From: Candidatus Nitricoxidireducens bremensis
GTDB taxonomy: Bacteria; Pseudomonadota; Gammaproteobacteria; Burkholderiales; Rhodocyclaceae
Assembly: GCA_030247725.1 (NCBI GenBank)
Contig: JAOTRT010000014.1
Location: forward strand, 1-64,000
Direction: 5' to 3'
DNA: 64,000 bases
The stretch's first letter is position 1. The number at the start of each line of letters is the position of its first letter. The notes beneath the pieces were generated by a model. The model was not told the DNA's origin. It was given only the letters and a program-made list of their open reading frames with translations, and did no database searches. The position numbers were made by a program, and so were the translations under genes. This document shows, in pieces, positions 31,130 to 44,667 of the stretch.

Positions 31130-33184
31130 TCAGGCGGCCACCATGCCGTTGTGGCGGAGCAGCGCGTCGGGCCGCGGCTCCCGGCCGCGGAAGGCCTTGA
31201 AGGATTCGATGGCCGGGCGCGAGCCGCCGACGGCAAGGATTTCCCGCCAGAAGCGCCCGCCGGTCTCGGCATCCAGCGTGCTGCCCTTGAGCTTGCCGGC
31301 TTCCTCGAAGGCCCCGTAGGCGTCGGCCGACAGCACCTCCGCCCACTTGTAGCTGTAATAGCCTGCCGCATAGCCGCCGGCGAAGATGTGGGAGAAGCTG
31401 TGGGGGAAGCGGTTCCATTCCGGCGGGAACACCACGGCAACTTCCTTGCGTACGCGCTGCAGCAGTTCCAGCACCTTGCGGCCGGCGCCATCGGCCGCGG
31501 CGGCGTCGAAGTCGCTATGCACCTGGAGATCGAAAAGGCTGAACTCCACCTGGCGCAGCATCTGCATGCCGCTCTGGAAGTTTTTTGCCGCGATCATCTT
31601 CTCGTACAGCGAGCGCGGCAGCGGCAGGCCCGTGGCGGCGTGAGCCGTCATGCCCTGGAGCACGTCCCACTCCCAGCAGAAGTTCTCCATGAACTGGCTC
31701 GGCAGTTCGACGGCATCCCATTCGACGCCGTGGATGCCGGAGACCCAAGGCTCCTCGATGCGCGTCAGCAGATGGTGCAGGCCGTGGCCCGTCTCGTGGA
31801 ACAGGGTGATCACGTCGTCGTGGGAGAAGGTGGCGGCCCGTTCGCCCACCGGTGCCGGGAAGTTGCAGTTGAGGTAGGCCACCGGCGTCTGGCTGCCGGC
31901 GGCGAGGCGCCGGCGCGTGATCGCCTCGTCCATCCAGGCGCCGCCGCGCTTGGTGTCGCGGGCGTAGAGGTCCAGGTAGAACTGACCCACGGTCTCCGTG
32001 CCGCGCAGGATGCGGAAGAAGCGCACGTCCGGGTGCCAGACGGGTGCGCTGTCGGCCTCGATGTTCACGGCGAAGAGGGACTCGATGACGCGGAACAGGC
32101 CGGCCAGCACCTTGTGCTCGGGGAAGTATTGCTTCACCTCGTCGTCGGAGAAGGCGTAGCGGGCCAGCTTGAGTTTCTCGGCGGTCCAGGAGAGATCCCA
32201 GCTTTCCAGGGTCTCCATGCCCAGCTCGGCGCGGGCGAACTCCCGCAGCTCGGTCATGTCCTTCTCGGCGAAGGGGCGCGCCTTGGCCGCCAGGTCCCGC
32301 AGGAAGGCGGCCACCTGGGCCGGCGTGTCGGCCATCTTCGGCACCAGGGAAACGTCCGCGTAGCTGGCGTAGCCGAGCATGGTCGCTTCCTCCGCCCGCA
32401 GCTTGAGAATGCGGTCGATCAGGGGGCCGTTGTCCCATTCCGTCTTGCCGAATTCCGAAGCCCGGGTGGCGTAGGCCCGGTACATGCGTGCGCGCAGGTC
32501 CCGGTTGTCGGCGTACTGCATGACGGGGATGTAGGAGGGCGCCTGCAGCACGAACTTCCAGCCCGGCTTGCCGTCCTTCTCCGCGGCGGCGCGGGCGGCG
32601 GCCTTCACGTCCTCCGGCAGGCCGGCGAGATCGGCCTCATTGGCGATCCACTCGGCGTGGGCGTTGGTGGCGTCCAGCAGGTTCTCGGAGAACTTGGCGC
32701 CGAGGGAAGCGAGCTCCTCCTGGATCGCCTGGAAGCGGGGCTTCTTCTCTTCGGGCAGTTCGGCGCCGGAGAGACGGAAGTCGCGCACCTCGTTGTCCAC
32801 GATGCGGCGGCGTTCCGGCGGCAGGGCCGCGTATTCCGGGCTTGCGCGCAGGGCCTTGTATTTGGCGAACAGGGCCAGGTTCTGGCCCAGCTCGGCGTAG
32901 TAGCGCGTCACTTCCGGCAACATGCCGTTGTAGGCGTCGCGCCAGGGCGGGATGTCGTTCACCGAATGCAGGTGGCCGACGATGCCCCAGGCGCGGGACA
33001 GGCGTTCGCCGTTATCCACCATGGGCTGTACGAAGGCATCCCAGGTGGCGGGGGTGGCGGGAGCGGCGAGGCGTTCGACGAGGGCGCGGCTCTCCGCCAG
33101 CAGTTCGCCGATGGCGGGAGCGACATGGTCCGGGGTGATGGTATCGAAGCGCGGCAGGCCGCTAAAGTCCAGCAATGGGTTCAT
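31130..33184 (-). CDS. prlC: oligopeptidase A (M3 metallopeptidase)
   Basis: Cytoplasmic zinc endopeptidase that degrades peptides, including cleaved signal peptides. The 684-residue protein starts MNPLLDFSGLPRFDTI and carries the M3 zinc motif HETGH within FHETGHGLHHLL, followed by the second glutamate region. Length fits OpdA/PrlC (about 680). Confidence 0.95.
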   Translation of the reverse strand: MNPLLDFSGLPRFDTITPDHVAPAIGELLAESRALVERLAAPATPATWDAFVQPMVDNGERLSRAWGIVGHLHSVNDIPPWRDAYNGMLPEVTRYYAELGQNLALFAKYKALRASPEYAALPPERRRIVDNEVRDFRLSGAELPEEKKPRFQAIQEELASLGAKFSENLLDATNAHAEWIANEADLAGLPEDVKAAARAAAEKDGKPGWKFVLQAPSYIPVMQYADNRDLRARMYRAYATRASEFGKTEWDNGPLIDRILKLRAEEATMLGYASYADVSLVPKMADTPAQVAAFLRDLAAKARPFAEKDMTELREFARAELGMETLESWDLSWTAEKLKLARYAFSDDEVKQYFPEHKVLAGLFRVIESLFAVNIEADSAPVWHPDVRFFRILRGTETVGQFYLDLYARDTKRGGAWMDEAITRRRLAAGSQTPVAYLNCNFPAPVGERAATFSHDDVITLFHETGHGLHHLLTRIEEPWVSGIHGVEWDAVELPSQFMENFCWEWDVLQGMTAHAATGLPLPRSLYEKMIAAKNFQSGMQMLRQVEFSLFDLQVHSDFDAAAADGAGRKVLELLQRVRKEVAVVFPPEWNRFPHSFSHIFAGGYAAGYYSYKWAEVLSADAYGAFEEAGKLKGSTLDAETGGRFWREILAVGGSRPAIESFKAFRGREPRPDALLRHNGMVAA

Positions 33185-33252
33185 GGCAACGGGGAATGCG
33201 GTAACGAGGGTTCAATTCTGCCCTATCGCCGCAGGGATGGCGCGGCGGGGCC

Positions 33253-33287
33253 GGAAAAGCGACGGCCGGCGGGAACGCCGCCGGCCG
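33253..33287 (-). terminator. terminator after purC
   Basis: A perfect 10-bp stem CGGCCGGCGG/CCGCCGGCCG (33263-33272 and 33278-33287, loop GAACG), followed on the minus strand by TCGCTTTTCC. Confidence 0.7.
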
Positions 33288-33305
33288 CGCGGGGTGTTGC
33301 GTCGC

Positions 33306-34205
33306 TCAGGCGAGGGTTTCGCCGGTCAGGCGCTGGAGCGCCTCGCGATACTTGGCGGCGGTCTTCTCGATGATCTCGGCGGGCAGCTTGGGACCGGGAG
33401 CCTGCTTGTTCCAGTCCGCCAGGGTCTCCAGGTAGTCGCGCACGAACTGCTTGTCGAAGGACGGGGGGCTGATGCCTACCTGGTACTGGTCCACCGGCCA
33501 GAAGCGGGAGGAGTCGGGCGTCAGCACCTCGTCGATCAGGTGCAGCTTGCCGGCGGCGTCCAGGCCGAACTCGAACTTGGTGTCGGCGATGATGATGCCG
33601 CGCACGCGGGCATAGGCCGCCGCCGCCTTGTAGAGCTTGATGGCCACGTCGCGCACCTGCTCGGCGATCTCCTTGCCCACCAGCTTGACTGTGGCGTCGA
33701 AGTCGATGTTCTCGTCGTGGTCGCCGAGTTCGGCCTTGGTGGAGGGCGTGTACAGGGGCTCGGGCAACTGCTGGGCCAGCTTGAGGCCGGCGGGCAATTC
33801 GATGCCGCAAACCTTGCCGCTGGCCTGGTAGTCCTTCCAGCCGGAGCCGATCAGGTAGCCGCGCACCACCGCCTCGATGGGCAGGGGCTTCAAGCGCTTG
33901 ACCACCACGGAACGGCCGCGCACCTGGGCCTTCTCGGCCTCGCTGCCGACGACGGACTCGGGGGCGATGCCGGTGAGCTGGTTGGGGATCACGTGGGCCA
34001 GCTTGCCGAACCAGAAGTCGGCCACTGCCGTCAGCACCTCGCCCTTGCCGGGGATCGGGTCCGGCAGGATCACGTCGAAGGCCGACAGGCGGTCGGTGGT
34101 GACGATCAGCATCTTGTCTTCGCCGACGGCGTAGATGTCGCGGACCTTGCCGCGGCCGAGCAGCGGCAGGCTGGTGATGTTGGATTCGAGAATGGTCGGG
34201 TTCAT
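33306..34205 (-). CDS. purC: SAICAR synthetase
   Basis: Joins aspartate to CAIR in purine synthesis. The 299-residue protein shows [39 protein letters not shown] and the ADTKFEFG stretch. It is the long form (about 300 residues) seen in many betaproteobacteria. It lies 23 bases after psiE and ends with an intrinsic terminator. Confidence 0.96.
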   Translation of the reverse strand: MNPTILESNITSLPLLGRGKVRDIYAVGEDKMLIVTTDRLSAFDVILPDPIPGKGEVLTAVADFWFGKLAHVIPNQLTGIAPESVVGSEAEKAQVRGRSVVVKRLKPLPIEAVVRGYLIGSGWKDYQASGKVCGIELPAGLKLAQQLPEPLYTPSTKAELGDHDENIDFDATVKLVGKEIAEQVRDVAIKLYKAAAAYARVRGIIIADTKFEFGLDAAGKLHLIDEVLTPDSSRFWPVDQYQVGISPPSFDKQFVRDYLETLADWNKQAPGPKLPAEIIEKTAAKYREALQRLTGETLA

Positions 34206-34228
34206 GACAGTGCCTGTTTCAGAAGAGG

Positions 34229-34678
34229 TTATTCACGGACATAGGGCCGTTCCGCGCTGTTGGCACGGGCGTCCTCCCGGTAGGGATAGCGGACATGGCC
34301 ATAGCGGATCAGCAGCACGGCGGCGGTGAGCAGGAAGATCGCGCCGGCCACGGCCAGCATGCGCCACTCGGTCATTTCCTTGAGGTCGAGGATCATGTAG
34401 CGCGCCAGCGCCACCATGGCGATGTAGAGGGGGAAGCGCACCGGCAACTGGCCCGACTTGAAGTAGTGGCCGATCATGGCCAGTACTTCCAGGTAGAGGA
34501 ACATCAGCAGCAGGTCGGCGAGCTGGACCCGCTTCGCCTCGACCATGACCAACACCTCCTGGTACATGGCCGTCGTCGTCGCAAAGGCGATGACGAGCAG
34601 GCCGAGGTACTCGATGCCGTCGAGGCCGCTGCTGAAGAAGCGGCGGATGCGATCGAAGGCGTGGGATTGGATGTCCAT
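34229..34678 (-). CDS. PsiE-family membrane protein
   Basis: A 149-residue inner-membrane protein with four predicted helices, at about residues 22-40, 52-68, 82-97 and 105-124, matching the phosphate-starvation-inducible PsiE family. The function is unknown. It lies just upstream of purC on the same strand and may share its transcript. Confidence 0.82.
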   Translation of the reverse strand: MDIQSHAFDRIRRFFSSGLDGIEYLGLLVIAFATTTAMYQEVLVMVEAKRVQLADLLLMFLYLEVLAMIGHYFKSGQLPVRFPLYIAMVALARYMILDLKEMTEWRMLAVAGAIFLLTAAVLLIRYGHVRYPYREDARANSAERPYVRE

Positions 34679-34785
34679 GGGGCGGCCGGGGGCAATCCTG
34701 GTGGCGTTGGCGGATGCGGATTATCGCAGGCTTCCGGCCGCATGGGTATCCGTCCCGTTGCGCAGGGAAATCTCGGGAACAGACC

Positions 34786-36600
34786 CTAGAGCTTTTCCGC
34801 TCCCAGGGTGAAGTAGAAGGTGGCGCCGTTGCCCGGCTCGGCCTGGGCCCATATCCGACCGCCGTGGCGCTCGATCAGGCGTTTCACGATGGCCAGGCCG
34901 ACACCGGTTCCCGGAAACTCCGCTTCCCCGTGCAGGCGGTGGAACATGCCGAACAGTCCGCCCGCATATTGCATGTCGAAACCGGCCCCATTGTCCCGGA
35001 CGAAATAGACGTTCCGGTCGCCGTCGCGCTCGACACCGACCGTGACCTCCGGTTGGTCCTGCTTGGCCGAGTATTTCAGCGCATTGCCGATCAGGTTCTG
35101 GAAAATCTGTTCCAGCATGGTCCGGTCGCCCATGCTGTCGGGCATGTCATCGATGCGCACCCGCGCCGCCGGGTAGTCGGCCGCCAGTTCGGCGGCAATG
35201 TCGCGGGCGAGGGCCGTCATGTCGATCGCATGGCAGTCGAGGGAACGGCGGCCGGCGCGTGAATAAGCGAGGATGTCGTCGATCAGCTTGCCCATCCGGG
35301 TGGAATTGTGGATCACGCGGTCCAGCATCTCCTGGCCGGTGGCGGACAGATTCCGGCGTTCATCTTCGAGCAGGATCTGCGAATATCCGGCAATGGCCCG
35401 CAACGGCGCCCGCAGGTCGTGGGAGGCCGAATAGGAAAAGCTTTCGAGGTCCTTGTTGGCCGTTTCGAGTTCGGCGGTCCGCTCCCGCACCCGTTGTTCG
35501 AGCACCGTATTGAGCCGCACGACCTCGTTCTCGGCGTTCCGGCGGGCGATGTTGTCCTTCGCGAGCTCCTCGTTCAATCCGCGGATGCTTTCGTAGGCCG
35601 CAGCGCGGTTGTTCCACGCCCGTACCAGCGCCCAGCCGCCCAGGGCCGACAGCACGGCAAAGACGATAGCCAATGCCGCGAGCTGCCTGACTTCGTGCCA
35701 CCATGGGGAAAGCGTGTCGTCGGTGCTCAGGCCGACCAGCGTGATGAGGGGGTAGGCGCCCACCGCCTGATAGGAGAAGGTGCGGCGGATATTGTCCGCA
35801 CCGGCATAGGCCTCGTAGGTACCTTCCTGGGGCCGGGCCGTGATCATCGCCCTGAACTGGGCGGAGACTTTCGTCTGGCCAACGTAGCCTGCCGATGGAA
35901 ACCTGCCCAGCAGGTCGAAATCGCGGCTTGCGTCGCCGCGGAGGACGACGGCTCCCTTGGGCCCAACCTCCAGCCGGGCGAACATCTTCTCGAACCAGGC
36001 TATCGTCACCGGCGCGATGGCGATACCGAGGAACCTGCCGTCGGCTCCGGTCAGCCGGCGGCCGAAGATCAGGACCCATTTGCCGCTGATCTTGCCGAGC
36101 ACGGGCCGGGAAATAACCAGACCGGCGGCGGAGTTGTCCCGCAGGGCCGCAAAGTAGTCGCGGTCCGCAAGCGACACGACCGACGGCGGTTCCTGGTCGG
36201 AGCCATGGAGGACTCTGCCGTGGGCATCGGCGATCCACAGACTGTCCACCATCGGCAGCCTGGCCTGTTGGCGTACCAGGAAACGCGTCAGCGCCGAGCC
36301 ATCGAGGCGGCCGGCAGCGTGGAGGCGAAGATACTCGTCGCTCACGGCCTGCAGGCCCAGGTCGACGCGATCGATTTCGCTGGCGACGCCCTGCGCGACT
36401 AGCCGGTTCGTATTGCGGGAAGTGACGGCCGCACGTTCGCGATACTGCTGGTAGCTGGCGTACAAGGAAAGCGCCACCAGGGCGCCGACGAACAGGTTGG
36501 CGACGAGGGCGGTCGCCATCACGACCAATACGGGCCTAGTGAGTTTTCGCTGCAAGAACCGGCGCACTGCGACGCCGCTCCCATCGGCGTGACAAGCCAT
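34786..36600 (-). CDS. membrane sensor histidine kinase
   Basis: A 604-residue protein: membrane helix at about 23-50, periplasmic sensor domain of Cache type (about 55-300), second helix at 307-327, a coiled-coil linker (335-385), a HisKA domain with the phospho-accepting His394 (SASHDLRAPLRAIAGYSQIL) and an ATPase domain (N506, DNGAGFD at 537, GTGVGLA at 564). The kinase core resembles the phytochrome-type HisKA/HATPase group. No response-regulator gene is adjacent, so its partner must lie elsewhere. The start ATG 36600 is the first after the fba terminator. Confidence 0.88.
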   Translation of the reverse strand: MACHADGSGVAVRRFLQRKLTRPVLVVMATALVANLFVGALVALSLYASYQQYRERAAVTSRNTNRLVAQGVASEIDRVDLGLQAVSDEYLRLHAAGRLDGSALTRFLVRQQARLPMVDSLWIADAHGRVLHGSDQEPPSVVSLADRDYFAALRDNSAAGLVISRPVLGKISGKWVLIFGRRLTGADGRFLGIAIAPVTIAWFEKMFARLEVGPKGAVVLRGDASRDFDLLGRFPSAGYVGQTKVSAQFRAMITARPQEGTYEAYAGADNIRRTFSYQAVGAYPLITLVGLSTDDTLSPWWHEVRQLAALAIVFAVLSALGGWALVRAWNNRAAAYESIRGLNEELAKDNIARRNAENEVVRLNTVLEQRVRERTAELETANKDLESFSYSASHDLRAPLRAIAGYSQILLEDERRNLSATGQEMLDRVIHNSTRMGKLIDDILAYSRAGRRSLDCHAIDMTALARDIAAELAADYPAARVRIDDMPDSMGDRTMLEQIFQNLIGNALKYSAKQDQPEVTVGVERDGDRNVYFVRDNGAGFDMQYAGGLFGMFHRLHGEAEFPGTGVGLAIVKRLIERHGGRIWAQAEPGNGATFYFTLGAEKL

Positions 36601-36732
36601 GATGTAAAAATGAATCCGTCGCCATGATAGCGCGTCGCCGAGCGGACGGCCGGCGACGGCGGCATCCCCGTGACGGAAACCATCGCCGGGTCCGGTCGTC
36701 GGCTGCATCTGGAAGCTTGACGGCGGCCAATG

Positions 36733-36763
36733 AAAAAGGCCGCCCGGCTTGCGCCGGACGGCC
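36733..36763 (-). terminator. terminator after fba
   Basis: An 11-bp stem (36738-36748 with 36753-36763, one G-T pair, tetraloop), followed on the minus strand by five T's. It ends the CBB/glycolytic gene run. Confidence 0.85.
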
Positions 36764-36785
36764 CCTGCGTTGCTGCGCGACGGAC

Positions 36786-37850
36786 TTACTTGATGATCGC
36801 GCTGAGCTCGCCCTTCTTGTAGCGGTTGGCCATGGCTTCCAGGCCCATAGGCTTGATCTTGCTGGCCATGCCGGCGCAACCGAAGGCTTCGTAGCGGGCC
36901 TTGCAGATCTCCTTCATGGCCTTGCGGGCTTCGGCCAGGTACTTGCGCGGATCGAAGTTCTTGCGGTCCTTGTTCATGAACTGGCGGATGGCGCCGGTGG
37001 AGGCCATGCGCAGGTCGGTGTCGATGTTCACCTTGCGCACGCCGTTCTTGATGCCCTCGACGATCTCCTCGACCGGCACGCCGTAGGTGGCGCCCATTTC
37101 GCCGCCGTTCTCGTTGATGATCTTGAGCCAGTCCTGGGGCACCGAGGAGGAGCCGTGCATCACCAGGTGGGTGTTCGGCAGGCGGGCGTGGATTTCCTTG
37201 ATGCGGTCGATGCGCAGCACGGCGCCCGTGGGCGGGCGGGTGAACTTGTAGGCGCCGTGGCTGGTGCCGATGGCGATGGCGAGGGCATCGACGCCGGTGG
37301 CCTTGACGAACTCGGCGGCCTCGGTGGGATCGGTCAGCAGCTGGTCGTGGGACAGTACGCCTTCGGCGCCATGGCCGTCTTCCTTCTCGCCCTGGCCGGA
37401 TTCCAGGGAGCCGAGGCAACCCAGTTCGCCTTCGACGGAGACGCCGATGGCGTGGGCGATGTCGACGACGTGCTTGGTGACGTCCACGTTGTACTTGAAG
37501 CTGGAGGGGGTCTTGGCGTCTTCCATCAGGGAGCCGTCCATCATGACGCTGGAGAAGCCCGAGCGCATGGACTGGATGCAGATGGCCGGGCTGGCGCCGT
37601 GGTCCTGGTGCATGACGATCGGGATGTCCGGATGGGTCTCGATGGCGGCTTCGATCAGGTGGCGCAGGTAGGCCTCGCCGGCGTACTTGCGGGCGCCGGC
37701 GGAGCCCTGCATGATCACCGGGCTGTTGGTCTCTTCGGCCGCTTCCATGATGGCCTGGATCTGCTCCAGGTTATTGACGTTGAACGCCGGCAGGCCGTAG
37801 CCGTTCTCGGCGGCGTGATCCAGCAGTTGGCGCATGGATACCAGGGGCAT
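36786..37850 (-). CDS. fba: fructose-1,6-bisphosphate aldolase, class II
   Basis: Zinc aldolase that in the Calvin cycle condenses triose phosphates to fructose-1,6-bisphosphate (and dihydroxyacetone phosphate with erythrose-4-phosphate). The 354-residue protein has [10 protein letters not shown], the HQDHGAS zinc motif and GTSHGAYKF. It is the last gene of the CBB set, 32 bases after pyk. Confidence 0.96.
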   Translation of the reverse strand: MPLVSMRQLLDHAAENGYGLPAFNVNNLEQIQAIMEAAEETNSPVIMQGSAGARKYAGEAYLRHLIEAAIETHPDIPIVMHQDHGASPAICIQSMRSGFSSVMMDGSLMEDAKTPSSFKYNVDVTKHVVDIAHAIGVSVEGELGCLGSLESGQGEKEDGHGAEGVLSHDQLLTDPTEAAEFVKATGVDALAIAIGTSHGAYKFTRPPTGAVLRIDRIKEIHARLPNTHLVMHGSSSVPQDWLKIINENGGEMGATYGVPVEEIVEGIKNGVRKVNIDTDLRMASTGAIRQFMNKDRKNFDPRKYLAEARKAMKEICKARYEAFGCAGMASKIKPMGLEAMANRYKKGELSAIIK

Positions 37851-37882
37851 GGCAGTCTCCTTCTCTAGAGTGTTGTAAGCGT

Positions 37883-39319
37883 TTAGTGAGCAGGCCGGTG
37901 TTCGCCGACCTTGACGAGCTTCAGGGTATTGGTGCCGCCGGGCTGGCCGATGGGTTCGCCGATGGTCAGCACGATCAGGTCACCCGGTTGGACGGCGCCG
38001 GCGAGAATCAGTTCGGATTCGGCTTCACGTAGCAGTTCGTCCCGGTTATGGCCGATGTAGCGGATCAGCAGCGGGTTAACGCCGCGCAGGATGCTGACCT
38101 TGTAACGGGTCTTGATCTCGGGCGTCAGGGCATAGACCGGCACACCGCAGTTGAGGCGGCTCATCCACAGGGCGGTGGAGCCCGATTCGGTGAGGGCGGC
38201 GATGGCCTTGACCTTCAGGTGGTAGGCCGTGAACAGGGCCGCCATGGCGATGGACTGGTCGATGCGCGTGAACACCCGGTCGAGGAAGTGGGTATCCAGG
38301 GACACCTCCTGGGACTTCTCGGCCTCGACGCAGATGCGCACCATGGACTCGACCGTGTGCACCGGGTATTCGCCGGCGGCCGTCTCGGCCGAGAGCATCA
38401 CGGCGTCGGTGCCGTCGAGCACCGCGTTGGCCACGTCGGACACTTCGGCGCGGGTGGGCACCGGGCTGTGGATCATGGACTCCATCATCTGGGTGGCGGT
38501 GATGGCGAAGCGGTTGGCTTCCCGCGCGGCGCGGATGATGCGCTTCTGCAGGGCCGGCACAGCCGCGTCGCCGACTTCCACGGCCAGGTCGCCGCGGGCG
38601 ACCATGACGCCGTCGCTGGCTTCCAGGATGTCGTCCAGGTTGGCGATGGCCTCGACGCGCTCGATCTTGGCGATGGTCATGGCCTCGGAGCCGGCCGCCT
38701 GCAGCAGCTGGCGCGCCTGGCGCATGTCGTCGCCGGACTTGGGGAAGGAGACGGCCACATAGTCCACGCCCAACTCGGCGGCGGTACGGATGTCCTCCAT
38801 GTCCTTGGCGGTCAGGGCCGGCGCCGAAAGGCCGCCACCCTGCTTGTTGATGCCCTTGTTGTTGGACAGTTCGCCGCCGTGGCGCACGACGCAATGGATC
38901 TCGTGGCCGTCGACGCGCACCACGTCCATGACGATGCGGCCGTCGTCCAGCAGCAGCACGTCGCCGGCTTCGACATCGCCGACGAGCTCCGGATAGTCGA
39001 GGCCGACGCGCTGGGAGTCGCCGAGCTTGCACTCGGCGTCGAGGATGAAGGGCTGGCCCGGCTTCAGCAGTACCTTGCTGCCGGCGAACTTGCCGACGCG
39101 TATTTTCGGGCCCTGCAGGTCGGCCATGACGCCGACGGTGCGGCCGTGGGTGCGCATGGCGTTGCGCAGCACGTCGAGGCGGGCGCGATGGTCGTCAGGC
39201 GTGCCGTGGGAAAAGTTGAGCCGGACGACGTCGATGCCGGCGGCGACAAGCTGGGACAGGGTGTCGGGGTCGGAAGAGGACGGTCCGAGGGTCGCTACGA
39301 TCTTAGTGGCGCGTTGCAT
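37883..39319 (-). CDS. pyk: pyruvate kinase
   Basis: Converts phosphoenolpyruvate and ADP to pyruvate and ATP. The 478-residue protein starts [15 protein letters not shown], has VARGDLAVE and the active-site signature [13 protein letters not shown] 39319 follows a terminator-like hairpin placed after pgk, so expression may be partly uncoupled from the upstream CBB genes. Confidence 0.96.
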   Translation of the reverse strand: MQRATKIVATLGPSSSDPDTLSQLVAAGIDVVRLNFSHGTPDDHRARLDVLRNAMRTHGRTVGVMADLQGPKIRVGKFAGSKVLLKPGQPFILDAECKLGDSQRVGLDYPELVGDVEAGDVLLLDDGRIVMDVVRVDGHEIHCVVRHGGELSNNKGINKQGGGLSAPALTAKDMEDIRTAAELGVDYVAVSFPKSGDDMRQARQLLQAAGSEAMTIAKIERVEAIANLDDILEASDGVMVARGDLAVEVGDAAVPALQKRIIRAAREANRFAITATQMMESMIHSPVPTRAEVSDVANAVLDGTDAVMLSAETAAGEYPVHTVESMVRICVEAEKSQEVSLDTHFLDRVFTRIDQSIAMAALFTAYHLKVKAIAALTESGSTALWMSRLNCGVPVYALTPEIKTRYKVSILRGVNPLLIRYIGHNRDELLREAESELILAGAVQPGDLIVLTIGEPIGQPGGTNTLKLVKVGEHRPAH

Positions 39320-39326
39320 GTGCTCG

Positions 39327-39356
39327 AAAGAAAAGGGGCCGCGACGTTGCGGCCCC
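39327..39356 (-). terminator. terminator between pgk and pyk
   Basis: GGGGCCGC (39335-39342) pairs with GCGGCCCC (39349-39356); on the minus strand TTTTCTTT follows. It lies after the pgk stop and 8 bases before the pyk start. Confidence 0.7.
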
Positions 39357-39362
39357 ATGGAT

Positions 39363-40544
39363 TCAACCCTTCGCCCGTTGCTCCAGCATTGCAACGGCGG
39401 GAAGGACCTTACCCTCCAGGTATTCCAGGAAGGCGCCGCCGGCGGTGGAGATGTAGGACACCTTGTCGTAGATGTCGTACTTCTGGATCGCCGCGATGGT
39501 GTCGCCGCCGCCGGCCAGGGTGAAGGCCTTGGTCTTGGCGATGGCGTCGGCGATCTTCTTGGTGCCGTCGCCGAACTGGTCGAACTCGAAGACGCCGACC
39601 GGGCCGTTCCAGACCACGGTGCCGGCCTTCATGATGATGTCGACGAGTTCCTGCGTCGATTTGGGGCCGATGTCGAAGATCATGTCGTCGTCGGCCACGC
39701 TGCCGGCATCCTTCTGCACGGCGGGCTCGGCGGCATCGAACTTCTTGCCGCAGACCACGTCGACGGCGATCGGGATGGTGGCGCCACGGGCCGACATCTT
39801 CTTCATCAGGGCCTGGGCGGTGGGAACCAGATCGTCCTCGCACAGGGACTTGCCGACGTTCTTGCCGGAAGCCTTGAGGAAGGTGTTGGCGATGCCGCCG
39901 CCGACCACGAGCTGGTCGCACTTCTCGGCCAGGGCTTCGAGGACGGTCAGCTTGGTGGAGACCTTGGAACCGCCGACGATGGCGACCATCGGGCGGGCCG
40001 GGTTGGCGAGGGCCTTGGCGAGGGCTTCGAGTTCTTCGGCCACCAGCAGACCGGCGCAGGCGGCCGGGGCGAACTGGGCGACGCCGTAGGTGGAGGCTTC
40101 GGCGCGGTGGGCGGTGCCGAAGGCGTCCATGACGAAGAGGTCGCAGAGGGCGGCGTACTTCTTCGCCGTCTCTTCCACGTTCTTCTTCTCGCCCTTGTTG
40201 AAGCGGCAGTTCTCCAGCAGCACGACTTCGCCGGCGGCGACCTCGAAGCCACCGTTCACCCAGTCGCGGATCACGCGCACGGGCTTGCCGAGCTTCTTCG
40301 CCATCACGTCGGCGACGGGTTGCAGGGAATTCTCCTCGGTGAACACGCCTTCTTCGGGGCGGCCCAGGTGGGAGGTGACCATCACCTTGGCGCCGGCCTT
40401 GAGGCAGTGCTCGATGGTGGGCATGGAGGCGGTGATGCGGGCATCGGAGGTGACCTTGCCCTCCTTGACCGGCACATTGAGGTCGGCGCGGATGAAGACG
40501 CGCTTGCCCTTGAGATCGAAATCGGTGAGACGCTTGAACGTCAT
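39363..40544 (-). CDS. pgk: phosphoglycerate kinase
   Basis: Phosphorylates 3-phosphoglycerate in the Calvin cycle and runs in reverse in glycolysis. The 393-residue protein has [11 protein letters not shown], the HLGRPEE stretch and the GGGDTI nucleotide-binding motif near the C-terminus. ATG 40544 has GGAGA upstream. An inverted repeat, AACCGCCGC/GCGGCGGTT (40583-40615), lies in the spacer after gap. Confidence 0.97.
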   Translation of the reverse strand: MTFKRLTDFDLKGKRVFIRADLNVPVKEGKVTSDARITASMPTIEHCLKAGAKVMVTSHLGRPEEGVFTEENSLQPVADVMAKKLGKPVRVIRDWVNGGFEVAAGEVVLLENCRFNKGEKKNVEETAKKYAALCDLFVMDAFGTAHRAEASTYGVAQFAPAACAGLLVAEELEALAKALANPARPMVAIVGGSKVSTKLTVLEALAEKCDQLVVGGGIANTFLKASGKNVGKSLCEDDLVPTAQALMKKMSARGATIPIAVDVVCGKKFDAAEPAVQKDAGSVADDDMIFDIGPKSTQELVDIIMKAGTVVWNGPVGVFEFDQFGDGTKKIADAIAKTKAFTLAGGGDTIAAIQKYDIYDKVSYISTAGGAFLEYLEGKVLPAVAMLEQRAKG

Positions 40545-40582
40545 GGCGGGGTCTCCGTGGATATTTTTGAAATCGGCCACTG

Positions 40583-40615
40583 AACCGCCGCGCCCAGTTA
40601 CCCGGTGCGGCGGTT
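40583..40615 (-). other. hairpin in the gap-pgk spacer
   Basis: A 9-bp stem with a 15-base loop and no following T-run. It may act as an mRNA stabiliser or processing site between gap and pgk. Confidence 0.4.
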
Positions 40616-40629
40616 GGATCGCGGATTTC

Positions 40630-43666
<3,037 letters not shown>

Positions 43667-43690
43667 GGGGGTTCCTCGTTATCCATGCCC

Positions 43691-43712
43691 AGAAAGGCCG
43701 AAATTATCGGCC
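43691..43712 (-). terminator. weak hairpin between prk and tkt
   Basis: GGCCGA/TCGGCC (43696-43712, loop AATTA), followed on the minus strand by TTTCT. It may reduce read-through from prk into tkt. Confidence 0.35.
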
Positions 43713-43769
43713 AAACCGGGATCAAAGTGGTAAATCGTTGATGTTCCTGCGGGACTGCCGGGCGGTGCG

Positions 43770-44648
43770 TCAGATCGACATGGCGCGGCGGCGGTTCTCC
43801 ATCAGGCGCAGGATCATGGGCGTGAAGATCAGCTGCATCGCCAGCTCCAGCTTGCCGCCGGGGACGACGATGCTGTTGGGCCGCGACATGAAGGAATCGT
43901 GCACCATGGACAGCAGGTAGGGAAAGTCGATGCCCTTGGGATTGGCGAAGCGGATGATGACGAAGCTCTCGTCGGCCGTCGGGATGTCGCGGGTGACGAA
44001 GGGGTTGGAGGTGTCCACCGTCGGCACGCGCTGGAAGTTCACATGGGTCTGCGAGAACTGGGGGCAGATGTAGTTCACGTAGTCCGGCATGCGGCGCAGG
44101 ATGGTGTCCACCACGGCCTCGGTCGAGTAGCCGCGCGCCTTGCGGTCGCGGTGCAGCTTCTGGGTCCATTCCAGGTTGATGATGGGCACCACGCCCACCA
44201 GCAGGTCGGCATGCTGGGCCACGTTCACCTTGTCGGTGACGACGGCGCCGTGCAGGCCCTCGTAGAACAGGACGTCCGAGGGGGGCAGGTCGGCCCAGGG
44301 CGTGAACTCGCCGGAGTTCTGCTTGTAGGGGGCGGCCTCTTCCTCGTTGTGCAGGTAGTAGCGGCGCTTGCCGGAGCCCGTCTCGCCATAGGTCTTGAAC
44401 AGGTTCTCCAGTTCCTCCAGCAGGTTGGCCTCGGGACCGAAGTGGGACAGGTGCTGGTTGCCCTCCTTGTTGGCCTTGGCGACGGCTTCCTTCATGGACT
44501 TGCGGTCGTAGCGATGGAAGGAGTCGCCCTCGATGATGGCGGCCTCGATGTTCTCGCGGCGGAAGATGTGCTGGAAGGACTTGGTGACGGTGGACGTGCC
44601 GGCGCCGGAGGAACCGGTGATGGCGATGACGGGGTGCTTGACCGACAT
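43770..44648 (-). CDS. prk: phosphoribulokinase
   Basis: Makes ribulose-1,5-bisphosphate, the RuBisCO substrate (cbbP). The 292-residue protein is the proteobacterial form, with P-loop GSSGAGTST at residues 12-20, the EGDSFHRYDR stretch and FYEGLHGAV. It lies 19 bases after fbp. Confidence 0.97.
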   Translation of the reverse strand: MSVKHPVIAITGSSGAGTSTVTKSFQHIFRRENIEAAIIEGDSFHRYDRKSMKEAVAKANKEGNQHLSHFGPEANLLEELENLFKTYGETGSGKRRYYLHNEEEAAPYKQNSGEFTPWADLPPSDVLFYEGLHGAVVTDKVNVAQHADLLVGVVPIINLEWTQKLHRDRKARGYSTEAVVDTILRRMPDYVNYICPQFSQTHVNFQRVPTVDTSNPFVTRDIPTADESFVIIRFANPKGIDFPYLLSMVHDSFMSRPNSIVVPGGKLELAMQLIFTPMILRLMENRRRAMSI

Positions 44649-44667
44649 GGCGAACTCCAGAAGTTGA

